In this document: in pieces, positions 1 to 8,779 of the stretch
Position numbering within the stretch: the stretch's first letter is position 1
How the letters are laid out: every line of letters starts with the position of its first letter
Program-made: the position numbers and the translations under genes
Source: an uncultured Poribacteria bacterium
Lineage (GTDB): Bacteria; Poribacteria; WGA-4E; WGA-3G
Length of the DNA stretch: 64,000 bases
Reading direction: 5' to 3'
Assembly: GCA_951828385.1 (NCBI GenBank)
Contig: OX639973.1
Span: 4,145,200-4,209,199, forward strand
Notes under the pieces: generated by a model
What the model saw: only the letters and a program-made list of their open reading frames with translations
Database searches by the model: none
What the model was told of the DNA's origin: nothing

Positions 1-87
1 CGCTGGGGACAATTTGGGTAATGCTTCGGCACTTAGCGAGGTCAATGTAAACAAAAAAATACCTGCGAGGAGCTGTCGGTACGTCAT
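1..87 (-). CDS. Amino terminus of an exported protein (partial)
   Basis: Read on the minus strand, an ATG at 85-87 is preceded by AAAGGAGA at a good distance. It opens a frame that runs off the left edge with 29 codons visible. The peptide starts MTYRQLLAGIFLFTLTSLSA and continues with EALPKL, which is a typical Sec signal peptide with a likely cleavage after SAEA or nearby. The mature part is outside the window, so the function cannot be given. It follows the two lectin-like genes in the same orientation, but about 290 bases separate them and this gap carries the AT-rich element at 162-232, so it probably has its own promoter. Confidence 0.7.
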   Translation of the reverse strand, partial: MTYRQLLAGIFLFTLTSLSAEALPKLSPA

Positions 88-161
88 GTTTGTCTCCTTT
101 AAGGATGCATCCATTGGATTTTACCCTAAAACGTCATGGTGTATCAAATTCTCTGTTACTT

Positions 162-232
162 CTTAAGACACAATTTTTTGACGGAAAGGGTGCATAATTG
201 GAAAAAAAGTGAAAAAATCTGAATTTCAATCT
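162..232. repeat. AT-rich conserved upstream element, copy 1
   Basis: This stretch is clearly similar over about 70 bases to 8507-8579. Shared blocks in order are AAGACACAATTTTT, CGGAA, TGCA with AATT, a run of A then TG then AAAAA, and TTTNAATCT. Here it lies 75 bases upstream of the minus-strand start at 87. The other copy lies about 105 bases upstream of the minus-strand start at 8401. Position suggests a shared promoter or regulator-binding region for envelope genes, but no consensus sigma site was pinned down. The rest of 88-373 shows no convincing gene. Confidence 0.5.
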
Positions 233-373
233 AATGAAATTGCAAACCCCACCCATTCATCATTGGAAACGAATTTTCTTCTATGTTTAGCCTCAGAGGG
301 ACAACAGGTGTATACAAAAGACGCATTAAAAAAAGAAAGCCCCAGAGGGGCGGTAGGTGTATGGGCACATATA

Positions 374-1801
374 TTATTTTTCTGCGGCGGACGGATTGTC
401 GAGCGCGTCTGCTTTTTCGAGGATCGCCATCTCCGTCATACGCCAGATAACACTGTCAGGACTCACCGCATACCATTTGCCATTGGAGAGCGTCATGACC
501 ACATAGTCTCTTTCATTGGTATCCGAAGCTTCAGAAAAGAACTCGTTGGGTAACCAGTTCGCATAGGTGATAGGGTCCCCGTTATCCCACTGCCACCATT
601 TTTTTGCGCGCTTAGAAAGTGCACCTGTTGTGGGGACGCGGCTGAGTCCGATCCAATAGAATTTGTGTCCAAAAACTGCTTCCAACCACGCCTGTTCTGC
701 TGCATCGTTAATCGCGACGAGATGCGCCTTTTCTTCAGTTGCTTGGACCATCGCGTCGTCGCGAGTTTCGCAGTGAATTCTTTTATAGGCGTGACCATTT
801 TCCGGATTGACAACCCATACGTCATGAGATGCTGCTGGTACTGAAGGTACTTCCCATGCGGGTGAAAGCGGTTCCAACTCGTCAGTTTCGATGTTTTGAG
901 GCGGTCGTTTGGGGGGAATCGGTTCGCTGTCAAACGTCAACGTCAACCCATCGAATCGGTCGCCTGGATCAAGGCGAATCGGCTCTGCTTCCACAGAAAG
1001 ATTCTGGTATTCCACGGAAAACGTGTAGAACGCAGGATCATCCTTCTCATCTATATAAAAAACAAAATGGCCTTCAGTGTCTGTCCACAAGTTTCCACCG
1101 TTGCTGATGAAGCCGCCATGTACAGTACGAGCATGATTGTAGAGGCCGATGCGCGTATTGGCAAGCGGTGTTCCGTCTTTGAAAAGGATACGTCCGCGAA
1201 CCCGCATTCGGGGTTTCACTGTGACTTCCACATCCTTCATAAGCGCGCCGGGTTTGAGACCGAACGCTATTTCAGTAGAATCGGTGCGCGGGTATAGGGT
1301 TAATCCTTGGACGCGAATGAACAAAATTTCAACGTCTGGCTCAAAATCAGCTTGACCCATGCCGAAGTTACTGGAATCGAATGCCTCTATTTCGGCTTCT
1401 GTGGTCTCCCCCCAATCTCTGCCGGATGTGAACGCATCTACAATCTTTTCAAAGTCTTCGGGCAGGCGTTTATCTATATCGTACGGAAGGGCACCGATGG
1501 ACACGGGACCCGAGGGGACATCCGTTATGGAAAATTGACCTTTTCGGTCTGTGCGTGTACGGCGTAACCGTGCGTGCTCATACGGTAAAACGACTGTCCG
1601 CATGTATCCAGTGCCATCAACATCAAGAGGCGCAATAAATATCGGTAACTCGACAACTGGGTTTCCATTGACATCGACAACGCGTCCAGTAACGGTCCCC
1701 GTATTTTTCTGAGCAATAGCGGACGAAACAAAACCTACGAGTGACGCAACTATCATCATTAGGGATAACAAAGTTTGCCTTTTAGAATCCGAACATTTCA
1801 T
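374..1801 (-). CDS. Exported protein with carboxypeptidase-regulatory-like and C-type lectin-like domains
   Basis: The start is the ATG at 1799-1801, with GAGGAG six bases upstream. A longer frame from 1822 lacks this site. The 475-residue product begins with a signal peptide ending near VSSAIAQ. Next comes a carboxypeptidase-regulatory-like (CNA-B type) beta domain (TGTVTGRVVDVNGNPV), then a region repeating the pattern of inner beta domains (ALMKDVEVTVKPRMRVRGRI). The last 130 residues look like a C-type lectin fold: the YWIGLSRV segment, a W-Q-W-x-N-G-x-P-I-T-Y-x-N-W motif, and a final WRMTEMAILEK strand. Such folds bind carbohydrate or protein outside the cell. The neighbour at 1859-3118 is a paralogue in the same orientation 57 bases upstream, so the two are probably co-transcribed. 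Ligand unknown. Confidence 0.8.
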   Translation of the reverse strand: MKCSDSKRQTLLSLMMIVASLVGFVSSAIAQKNTGTVTGRVVDVNGNPVVELPIFIAPLDVDGTGYMRTVVLPYEHARLRRTRTDRKGQFSITDVPSGPVSIGALPYDIDKRLPEDFEKIVDAFTSGRDWGETTEAEIEAFDSSNFGMGQADFEPDVEILFIRVQGLTLYPRTDSTEIAFGLKPGALMKDVEVTVKPRMRVRGRILFKDGTPLANTRIGLYNHARTVHGGFISNGGNLWTDTEGHFVFYIDEKDDPAFYTFSVEYQNLSVEAEPIRLDPGDRFDGLTLTFDSEPIPPKRPPQNIETDELEPLSPAWEVPSVPAASHDVWVVNPENGHAYKRIHCETRDDAMVQATEEKAHLVAINDAAEQAWLEAVFGHKFYWIGLSRVPTTGALSKRAKKWWQWDNGDPITYANWLPNEFFSEASDTNERDYVVMTLSNGKWYAVSPDSVIWRMTEMAILEKADALDNPSAAEK

Positions 1802-1858
1802 AGTTTTCTCCTCACAAAGCATTGTTGGAAACAGCCCCTATAGAATAACGCGTAACGT

Positions 1859-3118
1859 TCATTCCCTCACAGGCAGTTCTTCCTTTTCAAGGAGAACGGA
1901 CTGAATAAAACGCCATTGGACATCTCCGGGACCAATGTCCACCCATTGGTCGGCAAACAAGATGACATAATCTTCATCACCTTTGCCAGTATCCTGTGGT
2001 TCATCCCTTGCCCAATTTGTATATGTGACGGGTTCTCCGCTGTGCCATTGCCAATGCCCCTCCTCCTGAACATCGCTAAGCCCAATTAAGGCGCGATGCG
2101 CGACGAAAACTTGATCCAACCAGTTTTGTTCCGCCTCATCGTTAATTGAGACAAGATAAGCATTTTCTTTCGCTGCTTGCGCGAAAGCATCTTCCACGCC
2201 ACTAAAACGGATTTTTTTGTAGGCGTGACCATTCCCTGGATTGATAACCCATACACCTTTCGCTTCAAGCCCGCCACCAAATCGCGCTGGTGCGCCAGCA
2301 TGGAAATGAGACGGAGCGTTCCGGGGCATATCAGGGGGCAGTGGGACATCGAACGTGAAGACTACCTCGTGTATTAGATCTTCAGGTTTAACTACAATTG
2401 GATCCAATTGTGCTTGATGCTCCTGATACGTCACAGACATAATGTAAAATGCGGGGCCACCCATATACCTATGCATATCTTGTACAAAATTCCCCTCAAT
2501 ATCTGTTTCAATGCGCTGTGAACCACCACCATCGTATTCTCCATCTAAACTGAGTTTCCTTATCCTGAACTTGATACGTTGTGCATTGGCGAGTGGACTC
2601 CCGTCCATCCTTAGAACTTTCCCTCGGAGTTGTAGAAAACGCTGCACCGTAACCTCAACGTCTTCAATGCGGTCACCCGGCTCCGCTGAAAATACAACGC
2701 CACGTCCCCATGATGCTTCAGGTGCATAGAGAAACATGTCGCCGATTTGGACCTTCAAAATCTCCGCCTCCGGACTATTATATGGAAACAACCCTAACAA
2801 TACCGGACCGGTAATGGCATCAGTAATGACAAAACGTCCCTCTGAATCAGTTTCCGCTTGGAACGCTATCGGATCGCCTTGCTGTCCACGTTCTTCGACC
2901 TCAAACTCAATTGGAAACCATGCGCCATGACCGTCTTGGACAGGAACAATAACTACCGTAAGTCCGGCAATTGGCTGTCCTGTTTCATCAATAACGCGAC
3001 CGGAGAGTGTGGTCAACGCATCGTTTTGCGCCCTGCTCTCAGACGTACTTAAAAGGAAAAGTGCGACAATTCCAATAAAAAACGTGAGGATTCTCTTTCC
3101 GAAATACAGACGTGTCAT
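1859..3118 (-). CDS. Exported protein with carboxypeptidase-regulatory-like and C-type lectin-like domains (paralogue)
   Basis: This 419-residue protein has the same plan as its downstream neighbour: signal peptide (hydrophobic FFIGIVALFLLSTSESRAQ), a carboxypeptidase-regulatory-like domain (LSGRVIDETGQPIAGL), a second beta region, and a lectin-like carboxy terminus. Diagnostic lectin pieces are GVWVINPGNGHAYKKI, the ALIGLSDV segment, HWQWHSGEPVTYTNW and a closing WRFIQSVLLEKE strand. The NGHAYK stretch is nearly identical to the paralogue, so the pair arose by tandem duplication. Cysteines typical of animal C-type lectins are largely absent, as is usual for bacterial C-type-lectin-like folds. 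Likely role: surface or periplasmic recognition of glycan or protein. Partner unknown. Confidence 0.8.
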   Translation of the reverse strand: MTRLYFGKRILTFFIGIVALFLLSTSESRAQNDALTTLSGRVIDETGQPIAGLTVVIVPVQDGHGAWFPIEFEVEERGQQGDPIAFQAETDSEGRFVITDAITGPVLLGLFPYNSPEAEILKVQIGDMFLYAPEASWGRGVVFSAEPGDRIEDVEVTVQRFLQLRGKVLRMDGSPLANAQRIKFRIRKLSLDGEYDGGGSQRIETDIEGNFVQDMHRYMGGPAFYIMSVTYQEHQAQLDPIVVKPEDLIHEVVFTFDVPLPPDMPRNAPSHFHAGAPARFGGGLEAKGVWVINPGNGHAYKKIRFSGVEDAFAQAAKENAYLVSINDEAEQNWLDQVFVAHRALIGLSDVQEEGHWQWHSGEPVTYTNWARDEPQDTGKGDEDYVILFADQWVDIGPGDVQWRFIQSVLLEKEELPVRE

Positions 3119-3225
3119 TTTTTTATCCCCTCTGGTTTGAGCTCATTATACACGCCTACAAGGCAAGGTCTCCTTTTTCAGCGGAATGAGAGGGTTTGAT
3201 GCCCCGGTGCAGTTGTAAACCGCAT

Positions 3226-6141
3226 CTACCCCTCTTCTTCAAGTGGGATATGAAATATCCCGCGTTGTTGCGTAGCAATGTAAAGTCTATTGTTACTGAC
3301 GACCAGGGAGACAATTTTATCTGGAACACTTTGCGAAATCTGATCCCACTTGCCATGCGCCTCCAAGCGATAGACACCCGCATCATCAGCACCGTAAACG
3401 TGGGTATGATTAACAGCAAATCTGTCTATCACGATCCGTGTCCCCGTCCCATCAGTTAGCACGCGCCAGTGTTCGCCGTTCTGTGAGACCAAAACCCCTT
3501 CGTCAGTGGCGACGTAAACCGTAGAATTGGCAAACACTATCTCCTTGAAGCGAGTAAATTGAAGAGGGAGGGTGGGTGTAATATTTTTCCAACTCTTTCC
3601 ACCATCAAGCGACTGAAAGAGTTTACCGTTCCGTTTGCCAACGTAGACGGTATCTGCGGATGCGGCTAATTTGAAGCCCCTATCAAGTAATTTGTTAAGT
3701 GGTTCAGTGGTATCAATTAAACCGGTGTCTGTCCATTCTGAGTCCCCGTGTTTCCACTTGAAAAGTCTTCGCTTCCATTCGGCATAGAACGTCTGTCCAG
3801 TAACTGCAAACCCACCAATTTCCTCGTATTTAATACCGATAGATGTATTACTTTTCTGATTATTAGGCGAATGATCCGCTGTCCACAACTCAACGAACGA
3901 AGATTCTCGTTCAAAAGTGGGTGCCCCCTGGAGTGGAACAAGTATATTGTCCCCCGCAGATAACTGGAAAATGCGCAGATGGTCTTTTATAGGCACTTTT
4001 ATAGGCATAGTTTCGTCTATGGATAATTGGAAACTGCTCAGGTCATATTTTTCAGAAACAATTCCGTAGAGAACGTCGTTAGTAACCGCTAACTGCGGAT
4101 CGAAATTAAGGGAAGGAAATATCTTCTGTATAGTTTCAAGCATTTGATTGTTAGAATCAATCCGAACAGTTTCCCATGTCTCTCCACCGTTAACAGATTG
4201 TAAGAAACCGTGACCGGTGTTGGCGTAAAGTGTATCATTCATTGCCACCAGATCATGTATTGCCGTTCCCATTATCCCGTTCATAAATGGATGCCATGAT
4301 TTACCGCCATCAGTTGTGCGGTGGATCCCCAATGGATTGGCTCTGTAAAAAGTATTTTTTTCTGCTGCTACAATTCCCTGTGGTAAAAGTGTTTCACCCG
4401 TATTAGCGGGAAACATCATTCCAAGTGATGGACTCATGAACTGGGATTCATTCTTGTGTGTTATCTCAGTCCAGGACGCTCCCAAGTCGGTTGAGTGGAA
4501 AATTCTGTTTGACCCTACGTCGCTCTGAAATACTAATTGTTCTATATGGTTTTGCTTTGGCTTAAACTCAAGCCATTCTGGTAGCAAAGAATCATGGCTT
4601 ACTTCTATATACAGGTTGTTCTCAAAACCTGACATCCAGTAGATGGGTTCGGATGTATTCACTTGCAATTGTTGCCAAACATCTGAATTAAGGCGGTAAA
4701 GCCCCCCGTTTGTGGAAGCAAACACTGTGTTTTCGATGGCAGCCATTGCATAAATGCGTTTGCCTGGTAACCCATTCTTTAGGAGATTCCATTGTACGCC
4801 AGCATCCGTAGACCGAAAAATACCTTTATCTTGAAGGGCGAGGTACATTACAGGACGAGGGTCTGAGTTACGTCCTTGTATTTCATCCACGACAATGAGT
4901 CCAACAGAATGTCCTTTTGGGCGGGAGCAAAGGATATTCCACGTCTCGCCATTATCGGTTGAAGTGAATATATTATCAGTGGAAACTATATAGAGAGCGT
5001 TGTCATGTTCAGCCATTGGCGTTCTATACAAGCCGTTTGGGAGATTCGTGTTGATAAGTGTCCACGCGGTTGCGTCCGGCGTTAGTCTATAGATCCCTGT
5101 TGGTGCTGCTGCATAGACGGTTTTTTCAGATGTAACGAAAATATCACGGACAGTACCCCCATAGGGGCCATTTGTCGGGTTCCACTGCGAAGCGGAGAAC
5201 TTAGCGAGATCGTCCCGTGTATTAGATGTTGAAGCGATCTCAGTGCTTTGCAGACCGACACTGCTGCTTTTACCGGGGGTAGCGGCACGTCCAACCTGAT
5301 TTCGCACAGCCGGTTTGGCATTAATATCAAGGACGATAGGCACGTCAACGATTTCAATCGTGGGTTCAGATTGTGCCTCGAAACTGTAGGGCTGCTGAAA
5401 CCGAGCGAGATATTGATTGGTCGCACCTAATAGGAGCATAATCAAAACCGTAGCTGCACCAAAAGCCGCCCACGGTAGCATCGGTTTTCCAGCCGGAGAC
5501 GATGTCGGTTTTATATCCGCAACCTGCCTTGTGATGTTTTCCATTAGACTGGCGGGTAATTGAACACCCCCAAGGACTTCGCTAATCAAGAGTTCGTCTT
5601 TCTCTTGCAGACGCTTTCGGGCCCGGTGAAGCCGACTATGCACCGTCTTCACAGACACCCCTAAGAATTTACCAATTTCCTTCGCTGGCATTTCGCCGAG
5701 ATAGTAGAGCGTCATTACTGTGCGTTCGCTCTCTGGGAGTCTTGTCAGAAGTTTTCGGACGATTTCACTCCGATGTTCGGAGGCTTCTGTCTCGCGCTGC
5801 TCTGATACATAATGGGTATAGGAGAATCTTTCTGTGTCTTCCGCGGATGTGCCCTCCAAAGATTGCATCGCTGGTTTTTTCTTGCGCATCCAATTCAGGC
5901 AAAGCCGATTCGCAATAACATAGAGCCATCCGGCAAACTGGTTGGGGTTCTTGAGTGTTGGGAGTTTTTTGTAGACTTGGAGGAAGGTGTCTTGCGTAAT
6001 TTCTTCGGCGTGGTGAAAATCACCGATCTTCCGCCATGCAAGCGCGTGCACGCCCTTTTTGTATTTATGGACTAAGGTACTGAATGCGTCATCGTTGCCT
6101 GACAAGATGCTACGAATCAGTTGAACGTCATCTCTTTCCAT
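3226..6141 (-). CDS. ECF-type sigma factor fused through a membrane helix to an Asp-box beta-propeller
   Basis: The 971-residue frame starts at an ATG preceded by GGAG eight bases upstream. Residues about 10-85 form sigma-70 region 2 (DDAFSTLVHKYKKGVHALAW, AEEITQDTFLQVYKKL, FAGWLYVIANRLCLNWMRKK). About 120-180 form region 4 with its helix-turn-helix (LPESERTVMTLYYLGEMPAKEIGKFLGVSVKTVHSRLHRAR). A single hydrophobic helix follows near 222-242 (AAFGAATVLIMLLLGA), then a linker. From about 320 to the end come repeated Asp-box motifs such as STDNGETW, STDAGVQW, STDLGASW, TTDGGKSW and SLDGGKSW, as in sialidase or sortilin-like propellers. The topology implied is cytoplasmic sigma domains and an extracytoplasmic propeller, so it could act as a one-protein sensor and transcription factor. 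There is no separate anti-sigma gene nearby. The frame is continuous across the junction. Confidence 0.85.
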   Translation of the reverse strand: MERDDVQLIRSILSGNDDAFSTLVHKYKKGVHALAWRKIGDFHHAEEITQDTFLQVYKKLPTLKNPNQFAGWLYVIANRLCLNWMRKKKPAMQSLEGTSAEDTERFSYTHYVSEQRETEASEHRSEIVRKLLTRLPESERTVMTLYYLGEMPAKEIGKFLGVSVKTVHSRLHRARKRLQEKDELLISEVLGGVQLPASLMENITRQVADIKPTSSPAGKPMLPWAAFGAATVLIMLLLGATNQYLARFQQPYSFEAQSEPTIEIVDVPIVLDINAKPAVRNQVGRAATPGKSSSVGLQSTEIASTSNTRDDLAKFSASQWNPTNGPYGGTVRDIFVTSEKTVYAAAPTGIYRLTPDATAWTLINTNLPNGLYRTPMAEHDNALYIVSTDNIFTSTDNGETWNILCSRPKGHSVGLIVVDEIQGRNSDPRPVMYLALQDKGIFRSTDAGVQWNLLKNGLPGKRIYAMAAIENTVFASTNGGLYRLNSDVWQQLQVNTSEPIYWMSGFENNLYIEVSHDSLLPEWLEFKPKQNHIEQLVFQSDVGSNRIFHSTDLGASWTEITHKNESQFMSPSLGMMFPANTGETLLPQGIVAAEKNTFYRANPLGIHRTTDGGKSWHPFMNGIMGTAIHDLVAMNDTLYANTGHGFLQSVNGGETWETVRIDSNNQMLETIQKIFPSLNFDPQLAVTNDVLYGIVSEKYDLSSFQLSIDETMPIKVPIKDHLRIFQLSAGDNILVPLQGAPTFERESSFVELWTADHSPNNQKSNTSIGIKYEEIGGFAVTGQTFYAEWKRRLFKWKHGDSEWTDTGLIDTTEPLNKLLDRGFKLAASADTVYVGKRNGKLFQSLDGGKSWKNITPTLPLQFTRFKEIVFANSTVYVATDEGVLVSQNGEHWRVLTDGTGTRIVIDRFAVNHTHVYGADDAGVYRLEAHGKWDQISQSVPDKIVSLVVSNNRLYIATQQRGIFHIPLEEEG

Positions 6142-6198
6142 TAGGATTCTCCATAATTAATGGGTTGAACGGTATTATACCATTTTATCTGTTTTTCC

Positions 6199-7668
6199 TC
6201 AAATATCCATACGGAAGAATTTCAGGAACGCTACGGTTGTTAGCACGATTGCGAAGAAACAGAGCAGCAGTAGATCGAGGGCAGCATGCTGGAGTGTCTC
6301 TCCTAAGGTCGGTTCTACGAGCGGTGGAGGCGGCATCGTAGACGGGATTTCCTCCATGTTGTGGTGACCAAAACCGCCCTCTGATATTTTGCTGAATATT
6401 TCCGTATCAAGTGTTTCATAGTAGCGAGTTCCTGTTTGAAAGTAGGTGTTTTTTTTCGCCTGACCGGTTTGCGTTGCGTCCGTCGCGAGAAAAATGAAGG
6501 AAGCCGTCGGTGTGATTCGGGAGAAGTTCACGCCGATTGTATCTTGGTATTTTCTTTCTCGCTGATAACGTCTATCGAGTTGCGTCGCGAGACTCCGGTA
6601 TTTTAACCGAGCTTCTTCTTCAAGCGGTGCCATCTTCTCATTCATTTTCTTCATGTGTCCCGGACCCATTGTAAAGACAGCAGTCCCTCCCTGCGTGGGG
6701 TTAGATTTCATCATTTCAGACATCACTTCACTCATCATTTTGCCTCTTTCCGCGTCAAGGCCAGCCCGCAATTCTGCTCGCTTCGCTGTTTTTTCCCTGT
6801 AGACGCTCTCTGCTGTTGAAGTCGGCGCGACGATTTGTGCCGCAAGAAACCCGACACGCGGTAAGATGAGAACAACGAACACCCAGACGGTAAATGCAAC
6901 GATAAGTGCTGTTTTAGCACTGTCGAAATAGATTGAGATTACCGCCCCTACCGCAAAAAAGACGGCAATGTAGAGCAGCGAGGCGCAGATAAGGCAGAAG
7001 ATACGCAGAAAGATGTCCGATTCAGATAGTGGGAAGCCTTGCAAGACGAGCACGAGTAAACCGATGATTACGGAGATTAAGAACGGAAGGATGAAGACGA
7101 AGTATCCACCGATGAGTTTGCTCCACAGAAAGATATCGCGGGGCAGCGCATTGGCGAGCGTTATCCGAAGTGTGCCGGCTTCTCTTTCGCCTGCGACGGC
7201 ATCAAACGTAAACAATAATGCGAGTAGACTAAAGACGGTGCTGACGACAAACACAAAGTCGAGATGCCCCAAAAGAAAGGCGATCGGCGCGGTGGACAGT
7301 GACGCTTCGCCCCGCGTTATGCCGTTGCGGGTCATACCGAGATAACTCGGAAGCGCGGATTCTAAACCCGTCGCGAACACACTTAAAGGTGTCGGTTTAA
7401 GAATCAGCTTAGAAACTTCAAGATTCGTATCTGTTGCCAGTTTAAATTTGATGCTCATACCCTCCAGTTTCTCACTATTTTCGTCTTTGAGGGCGTTTTC
7501 GTCTTCGAGCGTTTCTTGTTCTTGGTAGTCGATTTGGCGTTTGAGATAATGATGGTAATTGATATGCAAGTTGAGCGGGATGAGCAGGACACACATCAGC
7601 AGCAGCGCGACAAACCGCGCACTCAGGATGTGATGCATAATTTCTTTCTGAATTAAGGTCATTAACAT
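6199..7668 (-). CDS. ABC-2 type transporter permease (DUF3526-like)
   Basis: The 489-residue membrane protein opens with a cytoplasmic segment (MTLIQKEIMHHILSARF) and a first helix (VALLLMCVLLIPLNL). A long extracytoplasmic loop follows, then a cluster of helices between about 130 and 280 (FVFVVSTVFSLLALLFTF, FILPFLISVIIGLLVLVL, LIVAFTVWVFVVLILP). A second large loop precedes a last helix near the carboxy terminus (ALDLLLLCFFAIVLTTVAFLKFF). The AGEREAGTLRITLANALPR stretch between helices is the usual ABC-2 signature. Its start at 7668 follows GAGGGTG. No ATP-binding subunit is encoded nearby, so it must borrow one from elsewhere or have been separated from it. The cargo is unknown. Confidence 0.8.
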   Translation of the reverse strand: MLMTLIQKEIMHHILSARFVALLLMCVLLIPLNLHINYHHYLKRQIDYQEQETLEDENALKDENSEKLEGMSIKFKLATDTNLEVSKLILKPTPLSVFATGLESALPSYLGMTRNGITRGEASLSTAPIAFLLGHLDFVFVVSTVFSLLALLFTFDAVAGEREAGTLRITLANALPRDIFLWSKLIGGYFVFILPFLISVIIGLLVLVLQGFPLSESDIFLRIFCLICASLLYIAVFFAVGAVISIYFDSAKTALIVAFTVWVFVVLILPRVGFLAAQIVAPTSTAESVYREKTAKRAELRAGLDAERGKMMSEVMSEMMKSNPTQGGTAVFTMGPGHMKKMNEKMAPLEEEARLKYRSLATQLDRRYQRERKYQDTIGVNFSRITPTASFIFLATDATQTGQAKKNTYFQTGTRYYETLDTEIFSKISEGGFGHHNMEEIPSTMPPPPLVEPTLGETLQHAALDLLLLCFFAIVLTTVAFLKFFRMDI

Positions 7669-7819
7669 TAGTGCACCCTCATTCTATAGTTAAAGTATCG
7701 TAAAATTTGAAACCGAATGATCGTGTAACGTTGGTAAAGTGGTATAGGTAGAGCGTCGGTTCTTTGTTCAATTATACACCACCGGCAGTGAAAGGTTTCC
7801 AAACGGATTTAACAAACAA

Positions 7820-8401
7820 CTACTCTGTTCGCTGAATGACACCGGTTTTGTCTATGATCACGTAGTTGCTGTCCCCGAGACCTTTAATATCAATTATGTC
7901 GCCTGAGCGAAGATCTCCTTTATTGAAGATTTCAATCCAGTCTGATGACTGCGTAGCATCCAACTCGTCAATCACGATAAGACTTGAATCCTTTGCCCAA
8001 GAATTACCGATCTGTTCCTGTAGAAAATCCGCGAAAGTTTCAGTATCTGCCGTGTCAGGGTTCTCAAGCAGTGCGGTAAGTTCCTCGTCTCCAAGTCCGT
8101 CAAGGAACTCCGAGACCTCATCAAGCGATACGTCTTTTCCCGCTGTGTCAGTTATTTCGGGCTCGGTTTCTTGTTGTCTGTCAAGGTCAGATCCCGTTTC
8201 AGTTTCAGATATCGTTGGTGTTTCAGGGAGCGCCTGTTTAGTAAGGTTCACTGTTGGTTCAATTTTTTGTGAAGCGGGTGTATAGGGTTCGCCAAGGGAT
8301 TCCGCGAAACGTTGGACATCCCACTTGGCATAAAAATAAATCCCGACACAAAGCGCGATCATCAAAATGGCTGTGGTACCAAGGAGTTTCCAGTAATTCA
8401 T
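7820..8401 (-). CDS. Membrane-anchored protein of unknown function with an acidic linker
   Basis: The 193-residue product starts with ATG preceded by GAGG six bases upstream. One amino-terminal helix (LLGTTAILMIALCVGIYFYA) anchors it with the rest probably outside the cytoplasm. Residues about 40-95 are rich in Glu, Thr, Asp and Pro and look disordered. Residues about 95-125 are acidic and helical (LDEVSEFLDGLGDEELTALLE). The last 50 residues form a small beta-rich end (DIIDIKGLGDSNYVIIDKTG). No family was recognised. Its upstream region contains the second copy of the AT-rich element (8507-8579). Confidence 0.65.
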   Translation of the reverse strand: MNYWKLLGTTAILMIALCVGIYFYAKWDVQRFAESLGEPYTPASQKIEPTVNLTKQALPETPTISETETGSDLDRQQETEPEITDTAGKDVSLDEVSEFLDGLGDEELTALLENPDTADTETFADFLQEQIGNSWAKDSSLIVIDELDATQSSDWIEIFNKGDLRSGDIIDIKGLGDSNYVIIDKTGVIQRTE

Positions 8402-8506
8402 AGTTTCCTCTTCTTTGGTTGGTAATTATTTTTATTCGCACCATTATAGCACATAATATTCAAGGATTAAATCTACCCCAAATGTAGTGTATTATGTCCT
8501 TCAATC

Positions 8507-8579
8507 ATTAAAGACACAATTTTTCTCGGAATGCTTGCACAATTTTAAAAAAAATGGAAAAAGTTTAGGTTTTAATCTC
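8507..8579. repeat. AT-rich conserved upstream element, copy 2
   Basis: This matches 162-232 block by block (AAGACACAATTTTT, CGGAA, TGCA, AATT, poly-A, TTTTAATCT). It sits between divergent genes, about 105 bases from the minus-strand start at 8401 and 200 bases from the plus-strand start at 8780. Because copy 1 has only a minus-strand gene beside it, the minus direction is the better guess for its target. No function is shown by the sequence alone. Confidence 0.5.
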
Positions 8580-8632
8580 AAAATTGGTAAAATTGCTTGT
8601 AGAGGTGAGAAATGGAGAAAAGCACAAAACAT

Positions 8633-8662
8633 TTGACATTTTTTTGACTTTAGTTGTAAGAT
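8633..8662 (+). promoter_or_regulatory. Sigma-70 type promoter for the DUF1800 operon
   Basis: A perfect TTGACA (8633-8638) is separated by 18 bases from TAAGAT (8657-8662) on the plus strand. It lies about 120 bases upstream of the start at 8780 and is the best promoter match in the divergent gap. The spacer contains a second TTGACT, so the exact -35 choice is not certain. Confidence 0.6.
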
Positions 8663-8779
8663 ATAGACAGTCTTATAGCGGTTTCTCCGAATCCAACGAA
8701 ACCGAAATGTGAGAATGGTATTCCATCGAAAGTTACTAACGTGAGGTCCCTCCTCACAGTGAACGTATCGGAGGTGAAC

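Noticed and set aside
209-553. A 114-codon plus-strand frame at the left edge
   Set aside because: It overlaps the lectin-like gene antisense, begins in the AT-rich element and resembles no family.
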